From Bacteroidaceae bacterium (lineage in GTDB: Bacteria; Bacteroidota; Bacteroidia; Bacteroidales; Bacteroidaceae): a stretch of DNA of 64,000 bases. The notes beneath the pieces were generated by a model. That model had not been told where the DNA came from, did not search any database, and saw only the letters and a program-made list of their open reading frames with translations. The stretch spans positions 1-64,000 of the forward strand of contig JAFXVN010000014.1 of the NCBI GenBank assembly GCA_017524545.1. The letters run 5' to 3'. A program made the position numbers and the translations under genes. Shown here in pieces: positions 50,377 through 58,044 of this stretch (the stretch's first letter is position 1; each line of letters starts with the position of its first letter).

Positions 50377-51233
50377 TGTGTCAGGAGGGAGTCGAGTTCT
50401 GCTTTGCTGTGGTTGTTGATGACGGCGACGTGGCGGATGTTGGCGAGGTCAGTGCTCAAGAGGATTTCAAGCTCGTATGCCATACCGTCCCGGCTGTTCT
50501 TTATCTCTGCCACCTTGCCGAGGAAGATGCCTGCGGGGAAGACGTTGCTGAAGCCGCTTGTCTCTACAATGTCGCCCTTCTTGATGTGTGCGTGGCGTGG
50601 CACGTCGTCCATGTATGCCCTCAATGGTCTGCCGCCTTTCCATTTCAGGTAGCCGAAGTACTCCGTTCCCCGCAACCGGCAGCTAATGCTGCTATGGCTG
50701 TTGAGGATGGACATGACGAGTGCATGATGCGGTGTGACGGCACTGACGATGCCCACGACCCCCGTGCCGCTCACGACCCCCATCTCAGGAGCAACACCAT
50801 CGTTGCTGCCAACGTCAATGACAAGCATGTTGTCGCGCTTGCGGACGCTATTGTCAATGATGCGAGCCTCTATCATTGAAAATTGAAGATTGAGAGACCC
50901 ACCCCAACCCTCCCTTAAGGGGAGGGAGCCTTTTTTCTCCCCCTTTAAGGGGGAGTTAGAGAGGGTCTTCAGCTTGTGTCTCAGCGCATCGTTCTGCTGT
51001 TGGAGGACGATGTTCTGGCGGACGAGGGCGGCATTCTCGGCGGGCATTCTCAGGTACGAGAGTATTCCTGCTTCCCATTCGTGTACCTGGGCAGCGGCGA
51101 TGTTTGCCTGGGTGAACCATACGCTGCCCTGATAGTGGTTGTATTGGAAAAGCAGGAATCCACTGAGCACTTCCAAAAGCAGGAAGACAGCCCAGTGGAT
51201 GTATGCCGTTATGCGTTCGATGAAATCACTCAT
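50373..51233 (-). CDS. mreC: Rod-shape-determining protein MreC
   Basis: A 286-residue periplasmic scaffold linking MreB to RodA/PBP2. One TM (about 12-30), then a coiled coil (about 45-90, LVRQNIVLQQQNDALRHKLK), then the beta-barrel core (IIDNSVRKRDNMLVIDVGSN, GVVGIVSAVTPHHALVMSIL). Between coiled coil and core are 30 residues (SNSPLKGEKKGSLPLREGWG...) encoded by two palindromes and a short array (50885-50965), absent from ordinary MreC. ATG 51233 lies 31 bp after mreB. Confidence 0.93.
   Translation of the reverse strand: MSDFIERITAYIHWAVFLLLEVLSGFLLFQYNHYQGSVWFTQANIAAAQVHEWEAGILSYLRMPAENAALVRQNIVLQQQNDALRHKLKTLSNSPLKGEKKGSLPLREGWGGSLNLQFSMIEARIIDNSVRKRDNMLVIDVGSNDGVAPEMGVVSGTGVVGIVSAVTPHHALVMSILNSHSSISCRLRGTEYFGYLKWKGGRPLRAYMDDVPRHAHIKKGDIVETSGFSNVFPAGIFLGKVAEIKNSRDGMAYELEILLSTDLANIRHVAVINNHSKAELDSLLTQ
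50885..50965. repeat. Double palindromic element in frame inside mreC
   Basis: CCCTCCCTTAAGGGGAGGGA (50908-50927) and CTCCCCCTTTAAGGGGGAG (50937-50955) are two near-perfect palindromes, bordered by an ATTGAAAATTGAAGATTG array. About 27 codons, in frame. Confidence 0.7.
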
Positions 51234-51264
51234 AGTCTATGAACTATGAACTCATAACTGTATT

Positions 51265-52284
51265 CTACATCAGGAATGCAAAGTTGTTGATGTTCTTCAA
51301 GGCCACGCCAGTACCCTTCGCCACACTGTGCAGAGGGTCTTCGGCGACGTGGAACTCAATGTTGATTTTGTCTGTGAGACGCTTTGCCAAGCCTCTGAGC
51401 AGTGCACCGCCGCCAGTGAGCCAGATGCCGTTCTTCACGATGTCGGCATAGAGTTCGGGCGGTGTCTCTTCAAGAGCGCTGAGGATGGCTGTCTCTATCT
51501 TGGCGATGGTCTTCTCCAGACAGTGCGCTATCTCCTGATAGCATACGGGAACCTCCATGGGGAGGGCTGTGATACGGTTGGGGCCGTGAACGATGTAGTC
51601 GTCTGGCGCATCTTCGCCGAGGTCTGTCAGTGCAGCACCGACATGTATCTTGATACGTTCTGCCATGCGCTCGCTGACTTTGACGTTGTGCTGGCGGCTC
51701 ATGTATTCCTGTATGTCGGAGGTCAGTTCGTCGCCTGCCACGCGGAGGCTCTTGTCTGCCACGATGCCGCCCAGCGATATGACGGCAATCTCCGTGCTGC
51801 CACCGCCTATATCGACAATCATGTTGCCTTCCGGTGCCAGCACGTCAAGACCGATACCGATGGCAGCTGCCATTGGCTCGAAGATGAGATAGACCTCGCG
51901 GCCACCTGCATGTTCGGCACTGTCGCGGACGGCACGAAGCTCCACTTCTGTACTGCCACTGGGCACGCCGATAACCATCTTCAGTGAGGGCGAGAAGAGG
52001 CGGTTGCCGCTGTGCACCATCTTGATGAGGCCGCGCATCATCTGTTCGCAGGCATTGAAGTCGGCAATGACACCGTCGCGGAGCGGACGGATGGTGCGAA
52101 TGTCGGGATTGGTCTTTTCATACATCATCTTGGCCTTGTCGCCCACGGCAATCATGCGCTCCGTGCGGCGGTCGAGTGCCACGACGCTCGGCTCATCGAC
52201 CACAATCTTTCCGTCGCAGATAATGATGGTGTTGGCGGTGCCAAGGTCCATCGCTATTTCTTTATTAAGGGAAAACCAGTTCAT
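51265..52284 (-). CDS. mreB: Rod-shape-determining actin homologue MreB
   Basis: A bacterial actin that organises elongation. The product is 339 residues: phosphate-1 region IAMDLGTANTIIICDGK, connect-1 PLRDGVIADFNA, phosphate-2 MIVDIGGGSTEIAVISLGG and adenosine region IWLTGGGALLRGLAKRL, all canonical. The 104-bp spacer to the upstream purH-like gene consists of three different short arrays. The operon order mreB-mreC-mreD-mrdA-rodA is the standard Bacteroidales one. Confidence 0.97.
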   Translation of the reverse strand: MNWFSLNKEIAMDLGTANTIIICDGKIVVDEPSVVALDRRTERMIAVGDKAKMMYEKTNPDIRTIRPLRDGVIADFNACEQMMRGLIKMVHSGNRLFSPSLKMVIGVPSGSTEVELRAVRDSAEHAGGREVYLIFEPMAAAIGIGLDVLAPEGNMIVDIGGGSTEIAVISLGGIVADKSLRVAGDELTSDIQEYMSRQHNVKVSERMAERIKIHVGAALTDLGEDAPDDYIVHGPNRITALPMEVPVCYQEIAHCLEKTIAKIETAILSALEETPPELYADIVKNGIWLTGGGALLRGLAKRLTDKINIEFHVAEDPLHSVAKGTGVALKNINNFAFLM

Positions 52285-52388
52285 CGAAGTAATTTACTAT
52301 TTGACGATTTGCGATTTACTATTTATTTTTCGTTATGACGTTATGACGATATTCCGTTATAACGATTTCAACTCTCAACTTTCAACTT
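52285..52388. repeat. Three arrays filling the purH-mreB spacer
   Basis: TTTACTATTTGACGA units (52290-52322, same family as 8523-8558), CGTTATGACG units (52327-52365) and CTTTCAA units (52366-52388). The last supplies the TGA that ends the shortened purH. Confidence 0.7.
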
Positions 52389-52982
52389 TCACTTGCTAAA
52401 CCAGCTGTGTATTGCTGTGTCGTAGTGGCTGCTAACACCGAAGGCTTGTGTGGCGAACCATTTGCGGTCGGCTATTTCGCTCTGTGCGCCCTGCTTCTTC
52501 AGCAGGTCGAGAAGAGGCTTGTACTCTGCCTTGGAGGGGACAATGATGACATCGCGGAAGTTCTTGGCAGCTGCACGGATTAGGCTAATGCCACCGATGT
52601 CTATCTTCTCGATGATGTCGGCTTCGCTTGCACCTGCTGCCACCGTGTCTTCAAAGGGATAGAGGTCCACGATGACAAGGTCGATGGCGGGGATGTCGTA
52701 TTGCTGCATCTGTTGTTGGTCGCCTTCGTTCTCGCGACGCCCGAGGATGCCTCCGAACACTTTCGGGTGCAGCGTCTTGACTCTGCCACCCAGAATGCTG
52801 GGATAGGTCGTCACATCCTCCACCTTCTTACAGGGAATGCCGAGACTCTCAATGAATGACTGGGTGCCGCCGGTGGAAAGCAGTTCTACGCCTTCTGCAT
52901 GAAGGGTACGCAGGATTTCCTCCAGTCCGTCCTTGTGGAACACGGACACCAAAGCACGCTTTATTTTCCTTGTTTCTGCCAT
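52389..52982 (-). CDS. purH: IMP cyclohydrolase domain of PurH, lacking the AICAR transformylase domain
   Basis: Catalyses closure of FAICAR to IMP. The 197 residues cover the complete MGS-fold cyclohydrolase: RALVSVFHKDGLEEI, LLSTGGTQSFIE, GGRVKTLHPKVFGGIL, IDLVIVDLYPFEDTV and EKIDIGGISLIRAAAKNFRD. Bacteroidales PurH is normally about 507 residues and continues into AICAR formyltransferase; here it ends at HYDTAIHSWFSK with a TGA lying in an array. The missing activity could come from a stand-alone transformylase elsewhere, making this a working split gene, or purine synthesis is impaired. Promoter at 53013-53020. Confidence 0.85.
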   Translation of the reverse strand: MAETRKIKRALVSVFHKDGLEEILRTLHAEGVELLSTGGTQSFIESLGIPCKKVEDVTTYPSILGGRVKTLHPKVFGGILGRRENEGDQQQMQQYDIPAIDLVIVDLYPFEDTVAAGASEADIIEKIDIGGISLIRAAAKNFRDVIIVPSKAEYKPLLDLLKKQGAQSEIADRKWFATQAFGVSSHYDTAIHSWFSK

Positions 52983-53012
52983 AGCTTTATGCGTTTATAC
53001 TTTTTGCGCGTG

Positions 53013-53020
53013 CAAAGTTA
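53013..53020 (-). promoter_or_regulatory. -7 box of purH and the mre operon
   Basis: TAACTTTG on the minus strand, 31 bp before the purH start. It is probably the main promoter of the elongasome operon. Confidence 0.55.
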
Positions 53021-53104
53021 CAAAGAATTTAAGAATTAAGAGTTAAGAAATAGGATTTATTTTGAGTGTACCATGTTTTTTCTTTTCTTTTCAGACAAAT
53101 ACGG

Positions 53105-53142
53105 AATGCCCCCGAAGCCTTTCTTTGAGCTTCGGGGGCATT
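53105..53142. terminator. Terminator between ilvC and purH
   Basis: A 14-bp hairpin, AATGCCCCCGAAGC / GCTTCGGGGGCATT, with a 10-nt loop, T-rich on both sides. Confidence 0.85.
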
Positions 53143-53175
53143 TTGCTATCCCACGTTGGGGAGTTAGGGTGTCGT

Positions 53176-54219
53176 TTAGTTGTTCTCAGGACGGAGTTTG
53201 CGGACAGTCTCTGCTGTGCGCCACATTTCGCTGTCGTGCATAGCTTGAAGTTCCTTCTCCAGACCTACGCGGTAGTCGGGCTTGGAGTTGGAGTCGATGC
53301 TGATTTGAGCCTCGTGGCCACATTTTACAGAAGCATAGAGCTGCTGCATAACAGGCTTGATGGCGTCGTGGAAACGGGGGAACCAGTCCAGAGCACCACG
53401 CTGTGCGGTTGTAGAGCAGTTGGCATACATCCAGTCCATGCCATTCTTTGCGAAGAGAGGCATGAGGCTCTGTGTGAGCTCTTCAACGGTCTCGTTGAAA
53501 GCTTCAGAGGGCGTGTGGCCGTTCTCGCGGAGCACTTCGTACTGAGCCAGAAGCAGTCCCTGGATGGCACCCATCAGTGAGCCGCGCTCGCCTGTGAGGT
53601 CAGAAGTTGCCTCGCGCTGGAAGGTGGTCTCGAAGAGATAGCCGGAACCGATGCCGATGCCGAGAGCCAGCGTGCGGTCGAGAGCCTTGCCTGTTGCGTC
53701 GTTATAGACAGCATACGAGCTGTTCAAGCCACGGCCTTCGAGGAACATGGTGCGGAGGCTGGTGCCGCTGCCCTTTGGAGCAACCATGATGACGTCGATG
53801 TCCTTTGAGGGAACACAACCTGTGCGGTCGTTCCAAGTGATGGCGAAGCCATGAGAGAAATAAAGCGCCTTACCGGGAGTGAGGTGCTTCTGGAGGGTGG
53901 GCCATACGCTCATCACAGCTGCATCGGAGAGCAGACACATCACGATGGTACCCTTCTCGGCAGCCTCCTCGATGGAGAACAGTGTCTCACCGGGAACCCA
54001 ACCGTCGCCGATTGCCTTCTCGAATGTCTTGCCTTGGCGCTGACCGACGATGACGTTGAAGCCGTTGTCGCGCAGGTTGCAAGCCTGACCAGGACCCTGT
54101 ACGCCGTAGCCGATGACGGCAATGGTCTCGTCCTTCAGAATCTCACGTGCTTTCTCAAGAGGGAACTCCTCGCGTGTCACCACTTCCTCGATGACACCGC
54201 CAAAATTCATTTTTGCCAT
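53176..54219 (-). CDS. ilvC: Ketol-acid reductoisomerase (NADP+)
   Basis: Second common step of valine/isoleucine synthesis. The product is 347 residues, the class I (short) length: NADP-binding IAVIGYGVQGPGQACNLRDN, VIVGQRQGKTFEKA with the phosphate-binding basic residues, VAPKGSGTSLRTMF, SDLTGERGSLMGAIQGLL with the Mg ligands and NETVEELTQSLMPL. Last gene of ilvB-ilvN-thioesterase-ilvC; its own -7 box (54291-54298) suggests additional independent expression. Confidence 0.97.
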   Translation of the reverse strand: MAKMNFGGVIEEVVTREEFPLEKAREILKDETIAVIGYGVQGPGQACNLRDNGFNVIVGQRQGKTFEKAIGDGWVPGETLFSIEEAAEKGTIVMCLLSDAAVMSVWPTLQKHLTPGKALYFSHGFAITWNDRTGCVPSKDIDVIMVAPKGSGTSLRTMFLEGRGLNSSYAVYNDATGKALDRTLALGIGIGSGYLFETTFQREATSDLTGERGSLMGAIQGLLLAQYEVLRENGHTPSEAFNETVEELTQSLMPLFAKNGMDWMYANCSTTAQRGALDWFPRFHDAIKPVMQQLYASVKCGHEAQISIDSNSKPDYRVGLEKELQAMHDSEMWRTAETVRKLRPENN

Positions 54220-54228
54220 TTTTATAGT

Positions 54229-54255
54229 TTATTGGTTATTGGTTATAGGTTATTG
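54229..54255. repeat. GGTTATT array upstream of ilvC
   Basis: About four near copies of TTATTGG immediately before the ilvC start. Confidence 0.6.
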
Positions 54256-54290
54256 TTTCGTGTTATCCTGTCCTGTTTGTTTTGCGGGTG

Positions 54291-54298
54291 CAAAGGTA
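54291..54298 (-). promoter_or_regulatory. -7 box of ilvC
   Basis: TACCTTTG on the minus strand, 72 bp before ilvC. Confidence 0.5.
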
Positions 54299-54309
54299 CG
54301 ACAAATAAT

Positions 54310-54335
54310 TGAAAGTTGAAAGTTGAAAGTTGAAA
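54310..54335. repeat. TTGAAAG array after the thioesterase gene
   Basis: Three to four copies of TGAAAGT in the thioesterase-ilvC spacer. Confidence 0.7.
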
Positions 54336-54345
54336 AATAGATGAA

Positions 54346-55095
54346 TTATTTGAAGTAAACTTTAGCATGACATACCACCTCGCCCTCGTTTTTCCTCACT
54401 TCAATGTCTGTCTCGTCGTCGCTGACAGGTTGCTCGTAGAAACTGAGGCGGTCGCCAAGGTAGGATTCTGCCTTGTATGCAATCTCAAAGCGGCGGACGC
54501 TTTGTTTCTCGAAACGCTCGCGGGGGAAGAGGTCGAGGATGTGCTCTATGTACTTGATGCTGTTGATGTGGCCGTTGATGTCAACATCGCTGTAGTAGGT
54601 GTCGATGGTGCGGACAAGCTTCGGGTCTTGGAATCGGAAGCGTCCGTGCCCTTCGATAGGGCAGATGTTCTCCTCTTCGGGGACTACATAGTTAAGGATG
54701 TCGCCGTCGTAGAGGGAGAGCAGGTCGCAAGGCTTGCGGGTCTCGAGGTCAATCATTGCCCAGACGCTGCGGGCATAGCCAAGCGGTGTGCCGTCGGCAC
54801 GATGGATGGAGAAGTTACGGTTGGTGAAGTACCGCATCACGCTCTTCACCCATGTCCTTACCTCGCAATGCTCATATTGTCGCGGCATCTCCATCATCTC
54901 TATGCAGAGGCGAGAGATTACCCATGTGTGCTTGGTTTCGTTCAGCGCGCTGATGCCCCAGCCACGCTTCTGCGAGTGGTTGCCAGCTGCGTTGAGCATG
55001 TGGTTGCCCAGCACACCGAGGAAGATGCGCCCTGTGAAATCTACATGGAATGGCTCGACGTAGAAAGGGTAGCTATCAATTAATTCATAATTCAT
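54346..55095 (-). CDS. Acyl-ACP thioesterase-like hotdog protein
   Basis: A double-hotdog thioesterase of about 249 residues related to plant FatA/FatB and Bacteroidales acyl-ACP thioesterases. It shows FYVEPFHVDFTGRIFLGVLG, SALNETKHTWVISRLCIEM, TWVKSVMRYFTNRNFSI and, in the second hotdog, TYYSDVDINGHINSIKYIEH with the catalytic Asp/Asn/His set. It releases fatty acids from ACP. Its place inside the ilv operon is conserved in Bacteroides, perhaps linked to branched-chain fatty acids. The start is uncertain: ATG 55095 (MNYELIDSYPF) lies inside an AATTCATAATT array; ATG 55134 would add 13 residues. Confidence 0.85.
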   Translation of the reverse strand: MNYELIDSYPFYVEPFHVDFTGRIFLGVLGNHMLNAAGNHSQKRGWGISALNETKHTWVISRLCIEMMEMPRQYEHCEVRTWVKSVMRYFTNRNFSIHRADGTPLGYARSVWAMIDLETRKPCDLLSLYDGDILNYVVPEEENICPIEGHGRFRFQDPKLVRTIDTYYSDVDINGHINSIKYIEHILDLFPRERFEKQSVRRFEIAYKAESYLGDRLSFYEQPVSDDETDIEVRKNEGEVVCHAKVYFK

Positions 55096-55215
55096 AATTA
55101 ACAATTCATAATACTCTTTTATTTCACTATTCATATCCTTCAATTCATAATTATTCCATCAGCCAAATTCAAGGGTGTAGCCTAATTATGAATTATGAAT
55201 TGTGAATTATGAATT
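55080..55215. mobile_element. Inverted-array element with AGGGTGTAGCC core
   Basis: AATTCATAATTCATAATTAAC and following copies (55080-55110) face AATTATGAATTATGAATTGTG and following copies (55184-55215); the core is AGGGTGTAGCC (55172-55182). The left arm contains the start codon of the thioesterase and the right arm contains the stop codon of ilvN. Confidence 0.6.
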
Positions 55216-56034
55216 ACTTTGGTGTTCTTCTTCGCGTTTGGCGATGTAGGCGTCGAGTCGTTCGATGCACGACTTCGTTACGGCAATACGGCCTGTACGG
55301 ACGAACTGAAGCACGCAGCCGAGCGCGTCGAGTTGTGTGAAGAGTTCAATCACATCTTGTGTGATACCAGTATTTTCTACGATGGTATAGGTGGGGTTCA
55401 CTTCCACAATGCGGGCATCGTAGCGGCGCACAATGCACGAGATGTCTTTGTCGGCAAGCACCATCGGCGTGGAGAGTTTCAGCAGGGAAGTCTCAAGGAT
55501 GAAAATCTCGTCGTCGATGAAGCAGTTGGCCTGCAGGACATCGACCTTTTTCTCTATTTGCTTGGTCAGCATCTCGGCCATTTCCTGCTTGCAGTAGCAG
55601 GTGATGGTGTATTTGTGTACGCCAGGCGTCGAGGAAGCACAGACGTTGAGGCTCTCGATGTTGACCTGCCGGCGAGTGAAGACAGCCGTTATCTGGTTGA
55701 GGATACCTGCGAAGTTCTCCGAATAGACGATGAGCGTATAGAGTGTCAGACCGTCGTGACTGAGCAAAGCTCCCTCGCGGGCAGGCATAGCGGGTCGCGC
55801 CACGGCATTACGCTTGAATGTTTCCATCTGGGTGCCTTTAGCAGTATCTTGAGCAAGAGTGGCCCGGCGCTGGCGTGCGAGGTTCTTCTCGAAGCTGTCG
55901 CGCTCGATGGCTGCAGCCGCATAAACGGCTTCGTTGAAATTCTCAAGTTCGGTAGCCTGCTCCAACTCGTCGCACTTCCCGCAAGTATTGCAGTCGCCAC
56001 ACTCAGCGGCACCTTGTTTTAAATCATAATTCAT
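55207..56034 (-). CDS. ilvN: Acetolactate synthase small (regulatory) subunit with Cys-rich N-terminal extension
   Basis: ACT-domain subunit that activates IlvB and confers valine feedback. The ACT domain (TLYTLIVYSENFAGILNQIT, TRRQVNIESLNVCASS, KYTITCYCKQEMAEM) starts only at about residue 97. The 95 residues before it are unusual: MNYDLKQG, then four cysteines spaced CxxCxxCxxC in ECGDCNTCGKCDE, then a helical charged segment. Family members from Bacteroides are about 185 residues. The extension is open and in frame, but the true start could be internal. The first codons and the last (NS-stop) lie in AATTCATAATT arrays. 110 bp downstream of ilvB. Confidence 0.88.
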   Translation of the reverse strand: MNYDLKQGAAECGDCNTCGKCDELEQATELENFNEAVYAAAAIERDSFEKNLARQRRATLAQDTAKGTQMETFKRNAVARPAMPAREGALLSHDGLTLYTLIVYSENFAGILNQITAVFTRRQVNIESLNVCASSTPGVHKYTITCYCKQEMAEMLTKQIEKKVDVLQANCFIDDEIFILETSLLKLSTPMVLADKDISCIVRRYDARIVEVNPTYTIVENTGITQDVIELFTQLDALGCVLQFVRTGRIAVTKSCIERLDAYIAKREEEHQSNS

Positions 56035-56157
56035 AATTCACAATTCATAATAGTTCTATGATTCATAACTCTTAATTCATAATCCATAATCTTTTCTCGC
56101 AGAATGTCAGGGCGTAGCCTTAATTATGAATTATGAATTGCTAATTATGAATTAATT
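56022..56157. mobile_element. Inverted-array element with AGGGCGTAGCC core
   Basis: ATCATAATTCATAATTCACA and following copies (56023-56095) face TTAATTATGAATTATGAATT and following copies (56120-56157) around the core AGGGCGTAGCC (56109-56119). It contains the ilvN start and the ilvB stop codon. Confidence 0.6.
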
Positions 56158-57899
56158 TCTAAAAGCATCTCATCCACATTGGCACCGGGAGGTGTCATGG
56201 GGAGCACATTGTCTTCTTCCTTCACGGCGCACTGCAGGAGGTAAGGACCATCGGTTTCGAGCATCTCGCGGATGGCTGCGTCGAGGTCTTTCCTGTCGAT
56301 GACCGTCCGGCAGGGGATGTTGTAGCCCGCAGCAATCTTTTCATAGTCGGGGTTGAGCATCGGCGTGAAGGAGTAGCGCTTGTTGAAGAACATGTACTGC
56401 CACTGGCGCACGTTGCCAAGGAAGTTGTTGTTCAAGAGAATCATCTTCACGGGAATCTGGTTCTCCATGATGGTGCCCAGCTCCTGAATGGTCATTTGGA
56501 AGCCGCCGTCGCCGCAGAACATGCAGACCGTCCTTTCTGGAGCACCGTAGCAGGCTCCCATAGCGGCAGGGATGCCGAAGCCCATCGTGCCGCAACCGCC
56601 GCTGGTGACTACCGAACGGGGCTGCGTGAACTTGAAGTAGCGGCAGCCGAACATCTGGTTTTGCCCCACGTCGGTCACGAGAATGGCTTTGTTGTTCGCC
56701 GCTTCGCTCACCTTGCGCACCACTTCGCCCATCAGCAGAGGGCCTTCCGTGGGATGCAGGGCTGCATCAATGACCTTCGTGTATTCCTTTTCCTCGTAAG
56801 GTTTGAAGCCCTCAATCCAAGCCTTGTGGGTAGTCTTTTCCACAAGCTTCGTCACCTCGGGCAATGTCTGCTTGCAGTTGCCAAGGATGGAGAGTGTGGG
56901 TTTCACGTTCTTGCCAAGTTCCGAGGGGTCAATCTCGAAGTGTATAATCTTTGCTTGCTTGGCGTAGGTCTTGAGGTTGCCCGTCACGCGGTCGTCGAAA
57001 CGCATACCCACAGCAATGAGCAGGTCACACTGGTTGGTCATCACGTTGGGGGCGAGATTGCCGTGCATACCAAGCATTCCCATGTAGAGCGGGTGGTCGG
57101 AAGGAGCGGCAGAAAGGCCGAGGAGGGTTGCTGCGAAGGGTATCTGTGCCTTTTCGACGAAGTCGAGCAGTTCCTTGTTGGCTTCTGCAAGCTCTACGCC
57201 TTGGCCGACGAGCATAAATGGCTTCACGCTCTCGTTTATCATGCGAGCCGCTTTCTCGATGGCACCTTCTTCGGGCTGGGGATAAGGGTTGTAGCTGCGG
57301 ATGAAATTCACCTTCTGCGGCGCATACTCTATCATGGCCGTCTGTGCATTCTTTGCGAAGTCGAGCACTACAGGGCCTGGCCGTCCGCTTTTGGCGATAT
57401 AGAAGGCACGCGCCACTGCCCAAGGGATGTCTTCGGCGCGACGTATCTGGTAGTTCCACTTCGTGATGGGTTGCGTCACGCCCACGACATCCACTTCCTG
57501 GAATGCGTCTGTGCCAAGCATGGCTGCGCCGACCTGACCGCAGATGACCACCATCGGCGTGGAGTCAATCATGGCATCGGCAACGCCAGTGATGGTGTTC
57601 ATCGCACCTGGGCCGCTTGTCACGATGGCACAGCCCACCTTGCCGCTCACGCGGGCATAGCCCTGGGCGGCATGTACTGCCGCCTGTTCGTGACGGACAA
57701 GGATGTGATGCAAGGTATTCTTGTGGTCGTAGAGGGCATCGTAGGTAGGCATGATGGCACCGCCCGGGTAGCCGAAGAGCACATCCACACCCTCATGTTC
57801 GAGGCTCCGCATCAAAGCCTCAGCACCGGAAATCAAACCCGCCTGACCCCCTTCTGAACCTCTCCGAGGGGAGGCATTTATATTGCTTGTTGCTTTCAT
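56145..57899 (-). CDS. ilvB: Acetolactate synthase large (catalytic) subunit
   Basis: ThDP-dependent condensation of pyruvate with pyruvate or 2-ketobutyrate. The product is 584 residues: GVDVLFGYPGGAIMPTYDAL, the catalytic Glu in VRHEQAAVHAAQGYARVSG, TSGPGAMNTITGVADAM, VDVVGVTQPITKWNYQ and the ThDP motif CGDGGFQMTIQELGTIMENQ ... NNNFLGNVRQWQ. The N-terminus (start ATG 57899) has an additional NINASPRRGSEGGQAG, encoded by a palindrome (57843-57876), before the normal ISGAEALMRSLEHEG. The last codons (EINS-stop) come from an AATTCATAA array. A -7 box is at 57930-57937. Confidence 0.96.
   Translation of the reverse strand: MKATSNINASPRRGSEGGQAGLISGAEALMRSLEHEGVDVLFGYPGGAIMPTYDALYDHKNTLHHILVRHEQAAVHAAQGYARVSGKVGCAIVTSGPGAMNTITGVADAMIDSTPMVVICGQVGAAMLGTDAFQEVDVVGVTQPITKWNYQIRRAEDIPWAVARAFYIAKSGRPGPVVLDFAKNAQTAMIEYAPQKVNFIRSYNPYPQPEEGAIEKAARMINESVKPFMLVGQGVELAEANKELLDFVEKAQIPFAATLLGLSAAPSDHPLYMGMLGMHGNLAPNVMTNQCDLLIAVGMRFDDRVTGNLKTYAKQAKIIHFEIDPSELGKNVKPTLSILGNCKQTLPEVTKLVEKTTHKAWIEGFKPYEEKEYTKVIDAALHPTEGPLLMGEVVRKVSEAANNKAILVTDVGQNQMFGCRYFKFTQPRSVVTSGGCGTMGFGIPAAMGACYGAPERTVCMFCGDGGFQMTIQELGTIMENQIPVKMILLNNNFLGNVRQWQYMFFNKRYSFTPMLNPDYEKIAAGYNIPCRTVIDRKDLDAAIREMLETDGPYLLQCAVKEEDNVLPMTPPGANVDEMLLEINS
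57843..57876. repeat. Palindromic insert in the 5' end of ilvB
   Basis: CCCCCTTCTGAACCTCTCCG and AGGGGAGG form an imperfect GC-rich palindrome in frame after residue 9 of IlvB. Confidence 0.5.
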
Positions 57900-57929
57900 A
57901 GCATACAAAAATAGTTATAAAACGCGGCG

Positions 57930-57978
57930 CAAAGGTACGAAAAAAAGGTGAAAGGTGAAAAAGGTGAAAGGTGAAAAA
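57930..57978 (-). promoter_or_regulatory. ilvB promoter region with GGTGAAA array
   Basis: TACCTTTG on the minus strand (57930-57937), preceded by an AAAGGTGAAAAAGGTGAAAG array (57945-57978) where the -33 element would lie. Confidence 0.55.
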
Positions 57979-57989
57979 GAGCTAATAAT

Positions 57990-58044
57990 GAAGAATTTTG
58001 GATTATTTAGGCCTCGCGATGAAGAAAGCGAAGCAAAATTCTTC
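57990..58044. repeat. 11-bp inverted repeat after the GxDLY/SGNH gene
   Basis: GAAGAATTTTG (57990-58000) and CAAAATTCTTC (58034-58044), separated by a GC-rich core (AGGCCTCGCGATGAAG). It touches the SGNH stop codon and may be a terminator or another inverted element. Confidence 0.45.
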
